A DNA stretch of 64,000 nucleotides from Gordonia sp. ABSL11-1. Its GTDB lineage: Bacteria > Actinomycetota > Actinomycetes > Mycobacteriales > Mycobacteriaceae. The position numbers and the translations under genes were made by a program. Location: positions 248,001 through 312,000 of the forward strand of contig NZ_JASXSI010000001.1 of assembly GCF_030315685.1 (NCBI RefSeq). Direction: 5' to 3'. Below, piece after piece: positions 54,815 through 62,590 of this stretch. The notes under the pieces were generated by a model, which saw only the letters and a list, made by a program, of their open reading frames with translations, was not told the DNA's origin and made no database searches. The first letter of the stretch is position 1; each line of letters opens with the position of its first letter.

Positions 54815-54828
54815 TCACATATATGTGA
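54815..54828. promoter_or_regulatory. TCACATATATGTGA palindrome between divergent genes
   Basis: Perfect 14-bp palindrome (TCACA-TATA-TGTGA) between the acyl-CoA dehydrogenase and the Mce-associated gene. The same half-sites with the same spacing recur at 61877-61890. It is likely an operator; the GntR or TetR proteins nearby are candidate binders. Confidence 0.55.
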
Positions 54829-54879
54829 TATGAACCGACCGTGAGCTGGGCCACAGGTTCGGATCGCTACATTGGTCGC

Positions 54880-55629
54880 ATGCCGAAGTCCCAACGACCG
54901 TCCGCGGTCGAGGCGAATGATGTCGCCGAAGTCGTGCAGGCCGACGCGTCACCACTCGACGGCGACGAATTCCTCGCCGCCAATCGGGCGAGCCGTGAAC
55001 GGCTCCGCGCCGAGGCCGAGCAGAAGGCAGACCGTAAAGGAGAGCGCAAGGCGGACAGGGGGAGTGCGCATGACCGCGTGCCAGGAAAGGTGGCGACCGG
55101 TTCGTCTCGGAGCACGAGCAGGACGGTGCGGACTGCGCTCATCGGACTGAGTGTGCTCGTGCTGATCCTCGCGGCATCCACCGCGTACTTCGCGTACGGG
55201 ATGGTCCAGGCCGACCGGCGGGCGGAGGCGTCCGGCCCGTCGGGTGCGGACCGCCAGAAGGCGATGGATCTCGCGCGGACCTATGCGTCGAGTCTGGCGA
55301 CCTATGACCCCGCCGACTACGGCGATCTCGATCGGAGGATCCGGGAGATCTCGACTCCGGACTTCGCGAAGACCTACATCACGTCCTCGCAGGATGCGCG
55401 CCGTGGCAACGCGGACGCGCGCGGCACGTCACGTGCTGAATCCAAAGACGCCGGTCTGCAATCGATGACGGACGGCAAGGCCGTCGTGCTGGTGACGCTC
55501 GATCAGACAGTGACCTCGCCCGAGGTGAATTCCCAGGTGCCCGACGGTATTCCGTATCAGTCGCGAGTGAAGGTGACGCTGGAGAAGCGCGATGGCCGCT
55601 GGTTACTGTCCGATTTCGACACCGTCTGA
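54880..55629 (+). CDS. Mce-associated-like membrane protein
   Basis: 249 aa. A charged cytoplasmic N-terminal ~90 residues (Lys/Arg/Glu-rich), one transmembrane helix (TALIGLSVLVLILAASTAYF, ~100-119), then an extracytoplasmic NTF2-like domain (AMDLARTYASSLATYDPADY to DGRWLLSDFDTV). This design is shared by the Mas/Mam proteins of Mce lipid-import systems. There is no mce gene in view. ATG 54880 or GTG 54841 may be the start. Its end overlaps the convergent TetR gene by 27 bases. Confidence 0.75.
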   Translation: MPKSQRPSAVEANDVAEVVQADASPLDGDEFLAANRASRERLRAEAEQKADRKGERKADRGSAHDRVPGKVATGSSRSTSRTVRTALIGLSVLVLILAASTAYFAYGMVQADRRAEASGPSGADRQKAMDLARTYASSLATYDPADYGDLDRRIREISTPDFAKTYITSSQDARRGNADARGTSRAESKDAGLQSMTDGKAVVLVTLDQTVTSPEVNSQVPDGIPYQSRVKVTLEKRDGRWLLSDFDTV

Positions 55630-56844
55630 CGAGTGTTGGGAGCCGAGCAGGACGCGTAGTGCCAGCGCCGAGATCTGCTCGGGAGTGGGGCGTCGCCGCG
55701 GCCGGGTGAGGTCGATGATGACGTTGAGCGCCGCCTGGACGAGAAATCGTGCCTGCACGGACGTCAGATCGGTGCGCGCGCGGGTGAGCCATGCGGCCCA
55801 TTCGTCGACGTTGATGCGTTGCCTGCTGCGCAGTTCGGTGCGCTGCGCGGGCGCGAGGTTGCCGATCTCCTTCATATAGACCGAGAGCATGTCGTTGTTC
55901 GTGCACGACAGGTCGACGTACCGATTGACCAGCGCGACCAGTGCCTCCTCGGGGGTGGTCGACGACGCCAGCGCATCGGCGATCATCGTCGCCACCCGGT
56001 CTGAGGTCCGCCAGAAGGCGGCGAGCAGGATCGCGGACTTGCTCTCGAAGTGGCGGTAAACGCCCGAGGCGGGCAGGTCGGCGGCGCGGGCGATGTCGTC
56101 GATCGTGACCTCGCGAAAACCGTGTGCCGCGAACAGTTTCGTCGACTCGGCCAGCAGCACCTCGCGTTTGGAGGTGGGGGACAGTCCGGTTGAGGACGTG
56201 TCCTCGACGCGAGCGTGTCCGGCAGGGACGGGGGCGTCCATCAGGGATACCGCCGCGGCCGAGATCAGGTCGTCGATCTGTCGTGCGCCGAGGGTGGCGC
56301 GGTGCGTTGCCGGGCTCGCCACGGTGCTGGTCATCGCTGCCGTGATGAGGTCGGCCGCGTCATGATCCAGGGCCGGACGGGCCACCTCCAGGACCCCGCG
56401 GATGCGCCGATGCTGACCGACGACGATGTCGCGCACATGGCGCGCGTCGTCACCCCGCAGATAGTCGGCCTCCCAGTGGTACAGCCCGCCGGTACGACGG
56501 TTCTCGATTGCCGCGCCGGTGAGCGCCGAGAGCAGTCCGCGCAGCTCGAGCTGGGGATGGTCCGGGTCGGCCGGCACCTCACCGACAGCGACGGCGAGCG
56601 CATCGGCGAGCATCCGAGCAGTCTCCGCGAACAGCGCGTACTTGTTCGGGAAGTGGCGGTACAGCGCCGGCGCGGACACCCCCGCCGCCTCGGCGATGTC
56701 GTCGAGGCGAACTGCGTGATAACCGTTGTCGCTGAATGCCTTGGCGGCGGCGCGCAGGATGATGTCGCGCCGATCGGCGGGCCGGCGTCGTCGCGCGCGG
56801 GCCGGGGACGCAGGCGTGGTCGCCGGGTGGGCAGGCATGAGCAC
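55603..56844 (-). CDS. Tandem (double) TetR-family regulator
   Basis: 413 aa, twice the normal length. Two complete TetR units are fused: HTH 1 IILRAAAKAFSDNGYHAVRL, VSAPALYRHFPNKYALFAET (~28-75) and HTH 2 LLAESTKLFAAHGFREVTID, PASGVYRHFESKSAILLAAF (~228-275), each followed by its own helical ligand-binding part. A single polypeptide could act as a pseudo-dimer. Both YRHF motifs are intact. Regulates perhaps the adjacent acyl-CoA genes. Confidence 0.88.
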   Translation of the reverse strand: MLMPAHPATTPASPARARRRRPADRRDIILRAAAKAFSDNGYHAVRLDDIAEAAGVSAPALYRHFPNKYALFAETARMLADALAVAVGEVPADPDHPQLELRGLLSALTGAAIENRRTGGLYHWEADYLRGDDARHVRDIVVGQHRRIRGVLEVARPALDHDAADLITAAMTSTVASPATHRATLGARQIDDLISAAAVSLMDAPVPAGHARVEDTSSTGLSPTSKREVLLAESTKLFAAHGFREVTIDDIARAADLPASGVYRHFESKSAILLAAFWRTSDRVATMIADALASSTTPEEALVALVNRYVDLSCTNNDMLSVYMKEIGNLAPAQRTELRSRQRINVDEWAAWLTRARTDLTSVQARFLVQAALNVIIDLTRPRRRPTPEQISALALRVLLGSQHSSDGVEIGQ

Positions 56845-57035
56845 CGAGCGTAGCCGGAGTCGGAGTTCACCATGATGATTTTCCCTACCTCGGATGAATA
56901 CGCAGGAAAACAGCCGCTTCCGTATCTCTAAGTTAATGAGTATTCTCGTGATCTGGGTCGCACTGTGGTAGTAGTGTGGTCGAGGCCCGACCTGCTGCGG
57001 GTCGGGGACGAACAGTGGTGAGGGGCGAGTTGGCG

Positions 57036-57845
57036 GTGAGTGACAACGTGGCCGGTGGCGACGAGATCCGGGTCAGTGTCGATGACCGAGGGGTGGCGCG
57101 GATCGAGATCCACCGACCGCATCGGATGAATGCGTTGGACGGCGCCGCGTCCCGCGTCATCATCGGCGCGCTCGAGGAGTGGTCGGCCCGAGATGACATC
57201 CGTGTCGTGGTGATCGACGGCGCCGGTGGCAGTTTCAGCACCGGCGCCGACGTCATCGACATCGCCGCCACGGCAGGGGAGAACACCGGTGGTGGACTCG
57301 ACCCGACCCAGGCGCGCGGGGTGATCTCAGGTGGTTCAGACCTGGCCCGTGCCGTGCGGGGTGTCGCAGTGCCCGTCGTCGCCGTGGTGGACGGGCCGGC
57401 GGTCGGTATCGGCGCATCGCTGGCGTTCGCGGCCGACCTCGTCTATGCGACCGAGCGGTCGTACTTCCTGCTCGCGTTCATCAACATCGGGCTCATGCCG
57501 GATGGTGGCGCCTCGATGTCGGTGGCCGCAGCGGTTGGCCGCGCGCGGGCGAACGCGATGGCGCTGCTCGGTGAGAAGCTGCCGGCCACCGAAGCTTTCG
57601 ACGCGGGCCTGATCACGAAGATCGTCGCCGACCGGGAGGCACTCGACGCGACCGTCGACGCGACGGTCGCGAAATTGGTCGCGACATCGGCGAGCGCTCT
57701 ACGTCTGACCAAGAAGGCTCTCGACGCTCATACGATGGGTGACTTCGATGCCGCCCTCGACCGTGAACTCGAGGGCCAGACGGCGCTGCTGCAATCCGCG
57801 GAGTTCCAGGCCGCGATGGCTGCCTTCGCCGGTGCCAAGCCCTGA
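57036..57845 (+). CDS. Enoyl-CoA hydratase/isomerase family protein
   Basis: About 269 aa crotonase. Oxyanion-hole segments GGSFSTGADVIDIA and VDGPAVGIGASLAFAADLV are present, and INIGLMPDGGASM holds the usual acidic position (Asp in place of Glu). It hydrates or isomerises enoyl-CoA in fatty-acid or steroid side-chain breakdown. GTG 57036 follows GAGGGG; GTG 57018 is possible. Confidence 0.87.
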   Translation: MSDNVAGGDEIRVSVDDRGVARIEIHRPHRMNALDGAASRVIIGALEEWSARDDIRVVVIDGAGGSFSTGADVIDIAATAGENTGGGLDPTQARGVISGGSDLARAVRGVAVPVVAVVDGPAVGIGASLAFAADLVYATERSYFLLAFINIGLMPDGGASMSVAAAVGRARANAMALLGEKLPATEAFDAGLITKIVADREALDATVDATVAKLVATSASALRLTKKALDAHTMGDFDAALDRELEGQTALLQSAEFQAAMAAFAGAKP

Positions 57846-57975
57846 CCCACCCGCCGGACGCCCCTGACCGATTCCATCCCCATCCCGACCCGATCCTTTA
57901 GATTCATGACCGTGCGGCAGGCCGAATGCGCCGGCCCGCAGTCGCAGAACTCTCACCGCACAGAGGAGAACTGAC

Positions 57976-59580
57976 ATGACCGCCACCGTCGACTCGACCA
58001 GCGACCTCACCACCGAGCCCCTCCGGTCCCGCCGTAATCACTGGAACAACCAGGTCCGGCGACATGCGTTCACGACGCCGGACAAGCCTGCGCTGAAATT
58101 CCTCGGGAACGTCACCACGTGGTCCCAGCTCGAAGAGCGCTCGCGAGGGTTCGCGGCTGCTCTGAGCCGCCGCGGTGTGCAATTCGGCGACCGCATCCTG
58201 CTCGTCCTGCTCAATCGCAGCGAGTATGTCGAGGCCGTGCTGGGGGCGAACCTGATCGGCGCCATCCCGGTGCCGGTCAATGTGCGCATGAGCCCGGCAG
58301 AGATCGCGTTCCTGGTGTCCGACAGCGGTGCGAAGATCATCGTCACCGAGGCGCTGCTGGCACCGCTGGCGGACGCGGTGAGCGCGTCCACCGGCGCGGT
58401 CGACGCGACCGTCGTGGTGGGCGAGACCGACAACCCGGCCCATCTGCGGTTCGAGGATCTCGTGACCGAGGACTCCTCGGATCTGCCCGAGATCGACGTG
58501 CCCGAGGAGACCGTCGCACTGATCATGTATACCTCCGGGACCACCGGAAAGCCCAAGGGCGCCATGCTGACCCACACGAACATCCAGGCGCAGGCGGTCA
58601 CCTGTCTGCAGGCGTTGCAGACACGGCCCGACGACATCGGTTCGTGTGTCGCGCCCATGTTCCACATCGCAGGCCTCGGGGCCATGGCCCCGCTGTTCTA
58701 CATGGGCGCCCTCTCGGTGATCCATCCGCTCGGTGCCTTCGACCCCAACGACATGCTCGACACCCTGGAACAGGAGGGCACCACGTCGATCTTCCTGGTG
58801 CCCGCCCAATGGCAGGCCGTCTGCGCCGCACAGCAGGCGAAACCGCGCGACCTCAGGCTCCGGGTGATCAGCTGGGGTGCCGCGCCGGCGTCGGACACCG
58901 TGCTGCGCGCGATGGGCGAGACCTTCCCAGACGCCCTGAACGTCGCCGTGTTCGGACAGACCGAGATGTCGCCCATCACCTGCGTGCTCGAGGGCACCGA
59001 CGCGCTCCGCAAGATCGGCTCCATCGGCAAGGTGGTCCCGGCGGTGACGGCGCGCGTGGTCGATCCCGAGATGAACGACGTCATCCCCGGGCAGGTCGGC
59101 GAGATCGTCTACCGGGGCCCGAACATGATGAAGGGATACTGGCAGAACCCGCAGGGCACCGCGGACGCGTTCCACGGTGGCTGGTTCCACTCCGGGGACC
59201 TCGTGCGGCAGGACGAGGAGGGCTTCCTCTACGTCGTCGACCGCGCCAAGGACATGATCATCTCGGGTGGCGAGAACATCTACTGCGCCGAGGTCGAGAA
59301 CGCGCTCTTCGGGCACGTCAAGATCTCCGAGGCGGCCATCATCGGTCGCGCACACGAGAAGTGGGGTGAGGTCCCGGTGGCGGTGGTGGTCCTGGCCGAG
59401 GGCGTCGATGATCTGACCCTCGAGGAACTCGAGCCCTACCTCAACGACAACCTCGCGCGATTCAAGCACCCGAAGGACCTCGTCATCGTCGACGAACTGC
59501 CGCGCAACGCCGGTGGCAAGGTCGTCAAACCGTCGCTGCGGTCGACATACGGCAGCAAGGACGCGGGCCTGAAGGACTAG
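57976..59580 (+). CDS. Long-chain fatty-acid-CoA ligase (FadD, FadD5-like)
   Basis: 534 aa. ANL-superfamily adenylating enzyme with P-loop YTSGTTGKPKGAMLTH, FGQTEMSP (A5), WFHSGDLVRQDEEGFLYVVDR (A7-A8) and the catalytic Lys in PRNAGGKVVKPSLR. It activates fatty acids to acyl-CoA and sits 130 bases after the enoyl-CoA hydratase. A strong terminator follows. Confidence 0.9.
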   Translation: MTATVDSTSDLTTEPLRSRRNHWNNQVRRHAFTTPDKPALKFLGNVTTWSQLEERSRGFAAALSRRGVQFGDRILLVLLNRSEYVEAVLGANLIGAIPVPVNVRMSPAEIAFLVSDSGAKIIVTEALLAPLADAVSASTGAVDATVVVGETDNPAHLRFEDLVTEDSSDLPEIDVPEETVALIMYTSGTTGKPKGAMLTHTNIQAQAVTCLQALQTRPDDIGSCVAPMFHIAGLGAMAPLFYMGALSVIHPLGAFDPNDMLDTLEQEGTTSIFLVPAQWQAVCAAQQAKPRDLRLRVISWGAAPASDTVLRAMGETFPDALNVAVFGQTEMSPITCVLEGTDALRKIGSIGKVVPAVTARVVDPEMNDVIPGQVGEIVYRGPNMMKGYWQNPQGTADAFHGGWFHSGDLVRQDEEGFLYVVDRAKDMIISGGENIYCAEVENALFGHVKISEAAIIGRAHEKWGEVPVAVVVLAEGVDDLTLEELEPYLNDNLARFKHPKDLVIVDELPRNAGGKVVKPSLRSTYGSKDAGLKD

Positions 59581-59620
59581 CCGCGGACCGGCCCCGTGGC
59601 GTCGGGCCGGCCAGCAGAGA

Positions 59621-59658
59621 CGAGCCGCACACCCACCCTTCGGTGGGGGTGCGGCTCG
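59621..59658 (+). terminator. Intrinsic terminator after the FadD gene
   Basis: Arms 59621-59637 and 59642-59658 pair over 16 of 17 positions (CGAGCCGCAC / GTGCGGCTCG at the base) with a CTTC loop. A T-poor tail follows, as is usual in GC-rich actinobacteria. Confidence 0.75.
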
Positions 59659-59707
59659 TCCGTGTGCGGGTGGCCGCCGGCTCGAGCGCGGGAGCGGAAT
59701 TCGCAAC

Positions 59708-59721
59708 TAGAACACGTTCCA
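59708..59721. promoter_or_regulatory. KstR-type operator upstream of the alcohol dehydrogenase
   Basis: TAGAACACGTTCCA fits the KstR consensus TnnAACnnGTTnnA at every fixed position. KstR represses cholesterol and lipid catabolic genes in mycolic-acid bacteria. The site is ~100 bases before the dehydrogenase start. Binding is predicted, not shown. Confidence 0.6.
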
Positions 59722-59821
59722 TTTTTGCCCTGGAGTGACTAGGGTCTCTTCTAGTTGTCTTGCGTCTGTCGGGGGGGTCGATCCGTCGGGCGACGCGCGT
59801 CTATCGAGTGGAGGTTGTGAA

Positions 59822-60952
59822 GTGAAGACCAAGGGTGCGCTGCTGCGGGAGAACAACAAGCCGTGGGAGATCGAGGAGATCGAGATCGGCGATCCGCAAC
59901 GCAGCGAGATCAAGATCAGGATGGAAGCGGCCGGGATGTGCCACTCCGACCATCACCTGATGACCGGCGGGATCCCCATGGCCGGGTTCCCGATCCTCGG
60001 TGGGCACGAGGGCGCGGGCGTCGTCGAGCGGGTCGGGGAGGGTGTCACCGATTTCGAGGTAGGCGACCACGTCGTCCTGTCGTTCATCCCGTCGTGTGGC
60101 AAGTGTCCGTCATGTAAGGCCGGGCTCGCAAACCTTTGTGACTTCGGTGCGATGTTGCTTCAAGGAGAAGCGGTGTCCGACAACACCTTCCGCATCCACA
60201 CCGCCTCGGGCGAGCCGGTCTACCCGATGACCCTCCTCGGTACGTTCTCGCCGTACATGGTCGTCCACGAGGCGTCTGCGGTGAAGATCGACAAGGACAT
60301 CCCGTTCGAGGTCGCCGCGCTGTGCGGCTGCGGCATCCCGACGGGATACGGATCGTCCACGCGCAGCGGTGATGTGCGGCCGGGAGAGGACGTGGCCATC
60401 GTCGGCGTCGGTGGTGTGGGTACCGCGGCCCTCCAGGGTGCGGTCATCTCCGGCGCACGGAACGTCATCGCGATCGATCCGGTGGAGTGGAAGCGCGAGC
60501 AGGCGATGAAGTTCGGCGCGACACACGCGTTCGCCTCGGTGGAGGAAGCGGCGACGAGCATCGCCGAACTGACCCAGGGGCACATGTGCCACAAGGTGAT
60601 CGTCACCGTCGGCGAGGTCCATGGCAAGGACGTCGACACCTGGATGGGCATCACCGCGAAGGCGGGGACCTGTGTGCTCACCGGTATGGGCAACATGATG
60701 GAGAACGAGGTCACCCTGAACCTCGCGATGCTGACTCTGCTGCAGAAGAACCTGCAGGGCACCATCTTCGGCGGCGCCAACCCGAAGCTCGACATCCCGC
60801 AGCTGCTCTCGATGTACCGGATGGGCAAGCTCAACATCGAAGACATGATCACCCGTCAGTACCGCCTGGATCAGATCAACGAGGGCTACCAGGACATGCT
60901 CGACGGCAAGAACATCCGCGGTGTCATCCGTTACACCGACGAGGATCGCTGA
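59822..60952 (+). CDS. NDMA-type zinc-dependent alcohol dehydrogenase
   Basis: 376 aa. Catalytic zinc ligands in AAGMCHSDHHLM and GGHEGAGVVERVGEGV, the structural zinc cluster CGKCPSCKAGLANLC, and the NAD-binding VGVGGVGTAALQGA. The overall pattern, including IPTGYGSSTRSGDVRPGE and the C-terminal GANPKLDIPQLL, fits actinobacterial NDMA-dependent/mycofactocin-associated alcohol dehydrogenases with tightly held nicotinamide cofactor. No mycofactocin genes are in the window. GTG 59822 follows GGAGG. Confidence 0.85.
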   Translation: MKTKGALLRENNKPWEIEEIEIGDPQRSEIKIRMEAAGMCHSDHHLMTGGIPMAGFPILGGHEGAGVVERVGEGVTDFEVGDHVVLSFIPSCGKCPSCKAGLANLCDFGAMLLQGEAVSDNTFRIHTASGEPVYPMTLLGTFSPYMVVHEASAVKIDKDIPFEVAALCGCGIPTGYGSSTRSGDVRPGEDVAIVGVGGVGTAALQGAVISGARNVIAIDPVEWKREQAMKFGATHAFASVEEAATSIAELTQGHMCHKVIVTVGEVHGKDVDTWMGITAKAGTCVLTGMGNMMENEVTLNLAMLTLLQKNLQGTIFGGANPKLDIPQLLSMYRMGKLNIEDMITRQYRLDQINEGYQDMLDGKNIRGVIRYTDEDR

Positions 60953-61001
60953 GTCCGGCTCCGCTCAGACCGTCCGGGGTGTGCGTCGGTAGGGTTGCGA
61001 T

Positions 61002-61814
61002 GTGTCAGCACTCGATGCCCTAGCGCAGTGGCCGGCCGACAACGTGGCGGCCGCGATCATCACCCCGTCCGGTGTCGGCGACGTCTTCGGCGACACCGGA
61101 CGGGTGTTCGAACTGGCCTCGGTCACCAAACTCCTGGTGGCCGAGGCCGTTCTCGTCGCGGTGGAGGAGGGGGCGACCGAACTCGACGATCCGGCGGGGC
61201 CGCCGGGCGCGACGGTCGCCCACCTGCTCGCACATGCGTCGGGACTCGCCTTCGACAGCCGGGACGTCGTCGCCCCGCCCGCCACCCAGCGCATCTACTC
61301 CAGCGCCGGGTTCGAGGTGCTCGCCGAGACGATCGAGGAGGCCGCCGACATCGCCTTCGCCGACTACCTGCGCCAGTCGGTCGCCGAGCCCCTGCAGATG
61401 ATGTCGTCGGAGCTCGTCGGGCCGGCGGGCCACGGCGCCCGATCCACGGTGGACGACCTGTCCCGATTCGCCCGCGAACTGCTCTCTCCGACCCTGCTGT
61501 CGACGGAGACCGTCGCGGCGGCGACGTCCGTGCAGTTCCCGGGCCTCGACGGTTTCGTCCCCGGTTACGGCAAGCACCGCCCCAACGACTGGGGCCTCGG
61601 ATTCGAGATTCGATCGGACAAGCACCCCCATTGGACGGGCACACGGAACTCGCCGCGCACCTTCGGTCACTTCGGTCAGAGCGGCACGTTCCTCTGGGTG
61701 GACCCCGAGCTGCACACCGCGTGTGTTGTCTTGACCGACCGTCAGTTCGGAGCCTGGGCGAAGCCACTCTGGAGCGAGTTCAACGACTCCGTCGTCGCCG
61801 AGATCTCGAGGTGA
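61002..61814 (+). CDS. Serine beta-lactamase-like hydrolase
   Basis: 270 aa. SxxK motif in FELASVTKLLVAEA, Tyr motif as IYSSAGFEVL (YxS in place of YxN), and HFGQSGTFLW as the third motif. No signal peptide, so it is cytoplasmic and more likely an esterase or peptidase than a true beta-lactamase. Start GTG 61002. Confidence 0.78.
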   Translation: MSALDALAQWPADNVAAAIITPSGVGDVFGDTGRVFELASVTKLLVAEAVLVAVEEGATELDDPAGPPGATVAHLLAHASGLAFDSRDVVAPPATQRIYSSAGFEVLAETIEEAADIAFADYLRQSVAEPLQMMSSELVGPAGHGARSTVDDLSRFARELLSPTLLSTETVAAATSVQFPGLDGFVPGYGKHRPNDWGLGFEIRSDKHPHWTGTRNSPRTFGHFGQSGTFLWVDPELHTACVVLTDRQFGAWAKPLWSEFNDSVVAEISR

Positions 61815-61875
61815 CACCAATCCTGAGAAAGCACTCGAGAAACTGGCGCAACACGGGCCACATGAGGCACAATTA

Positions 61876-61891
61876 ATCACACGAGTGTGAT
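61876..61891. promoter_or_regulatory. ATCACACGAGTGTGAT palindrome upstream of the DUF3145 gene
   Basis: Perfect 16-bp palindrome 60 bases before the start; its core is TCACA-CGAG-TGTGA, sharing half-sites and spacing with the palindrome at 54815-54828. Confidence 0.5.
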
Positions 61892-61950
61892 ACCCGGTTC
61901 GAGAGGTGTGTTGGGGAAGACGTTCCTCGTCGAAACCGGAGGTGAACAAG

Positions 61951-62469
61951 GTGCGCAATCTGAATCAGTTTGCGGACATGACGACAGGAGTGGTGTACAT
62001 CCACTCGGCGCCGGTGGCGCTCTGCCCGCATGTCGAGTGGGCTCTGTCGTCGACCCTGAATGCGCGGGCCAACCTGAAATGGTCTGCGCAGGAGGCCGAC
62101 CCCGGTCTGCAGCGGGCCACCGTTGACTGGGCCGGCCCAGTCGGCACTGGCGCACGCCTGGTGACGGCGTTGCGCGAATGGTCGGCACTGCGTTTCGAGG
62201 TGACCGAGAACGCCAGCGACGGCGTCGACGGCGAGCGATTCAGCTATGTGCCCGGTCTCGGGCTCTGGCGTGGGTCGACCAGTGCCAACGGCGATGTGAT
62301 CATCGGTGAGATGCAGTTGCGCTCGCTGATCGAATCCCAGCCCGACAGCGTCGGTCTCGCCGGCGAACTCGAGGCGGCCATCGGCACGGCGTGGGATGAG
62401 GCCCTCGAGCCATACCGCATGGGCGGCGCAGGCGCCGAGGTCACCTGGCTCCAGCAACGCGTGGGATAG
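61951..62469 (+). CDS. DUF3145 family protein
   Basis: 172 aa from GTG 61951, which follows a strong GGAGGTGA site. It opens MRNLNQFADMTTGVVYIHSA, matching the actinobacterial DUF3145 family of unknown function (VALCPHVEWALSSTL, YVPGLGLWRGSTSANGDVII). It is convergent with the carboxylase gene, a neighbourhood I associate with this family in relatives. Confidence 0.8.
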   Translation: MRNLNQFADMTTGVVYIHSAPVALCPHVEWALSSTLNARANLKWSAQEADPGLQRATVDWAGPVGTGARLVTALREWSALRFEVTENASDGVDGERFSYVPGLGLWRGSTSANGDVIIGEMQLRSLIESQPDSVGLAGELEAAIGTAWDEALEPYRMGGAGAEVTWLQQRVG

Positions 62470-62484
62470 ACACCCACCTACGAG

Positions 62485-62518
62485 ATTCGGCCCCGGTAGC
62501 GAGCTGCCGGGGCCGAAT
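62485..62518. terminator. Bidirectional terminator between convergent genes
   Basis: Perfect 12-bp stem ATTCGGCCCCGG (62485-62496) / CCGGGGCCGAAT (62507-62518) between the ends of the DUF3145 gene and the carboxylase gene; the A/T ends give short U-tracts in both directions. Confidence 0.75.
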
Positions 62519-62590
62519 TGTGCTGTCCGGACGGGTCGGTGCGCGGCGGGCTCACGATGTCGCCCGCGACCGCCCGAAACGGACCGGATG

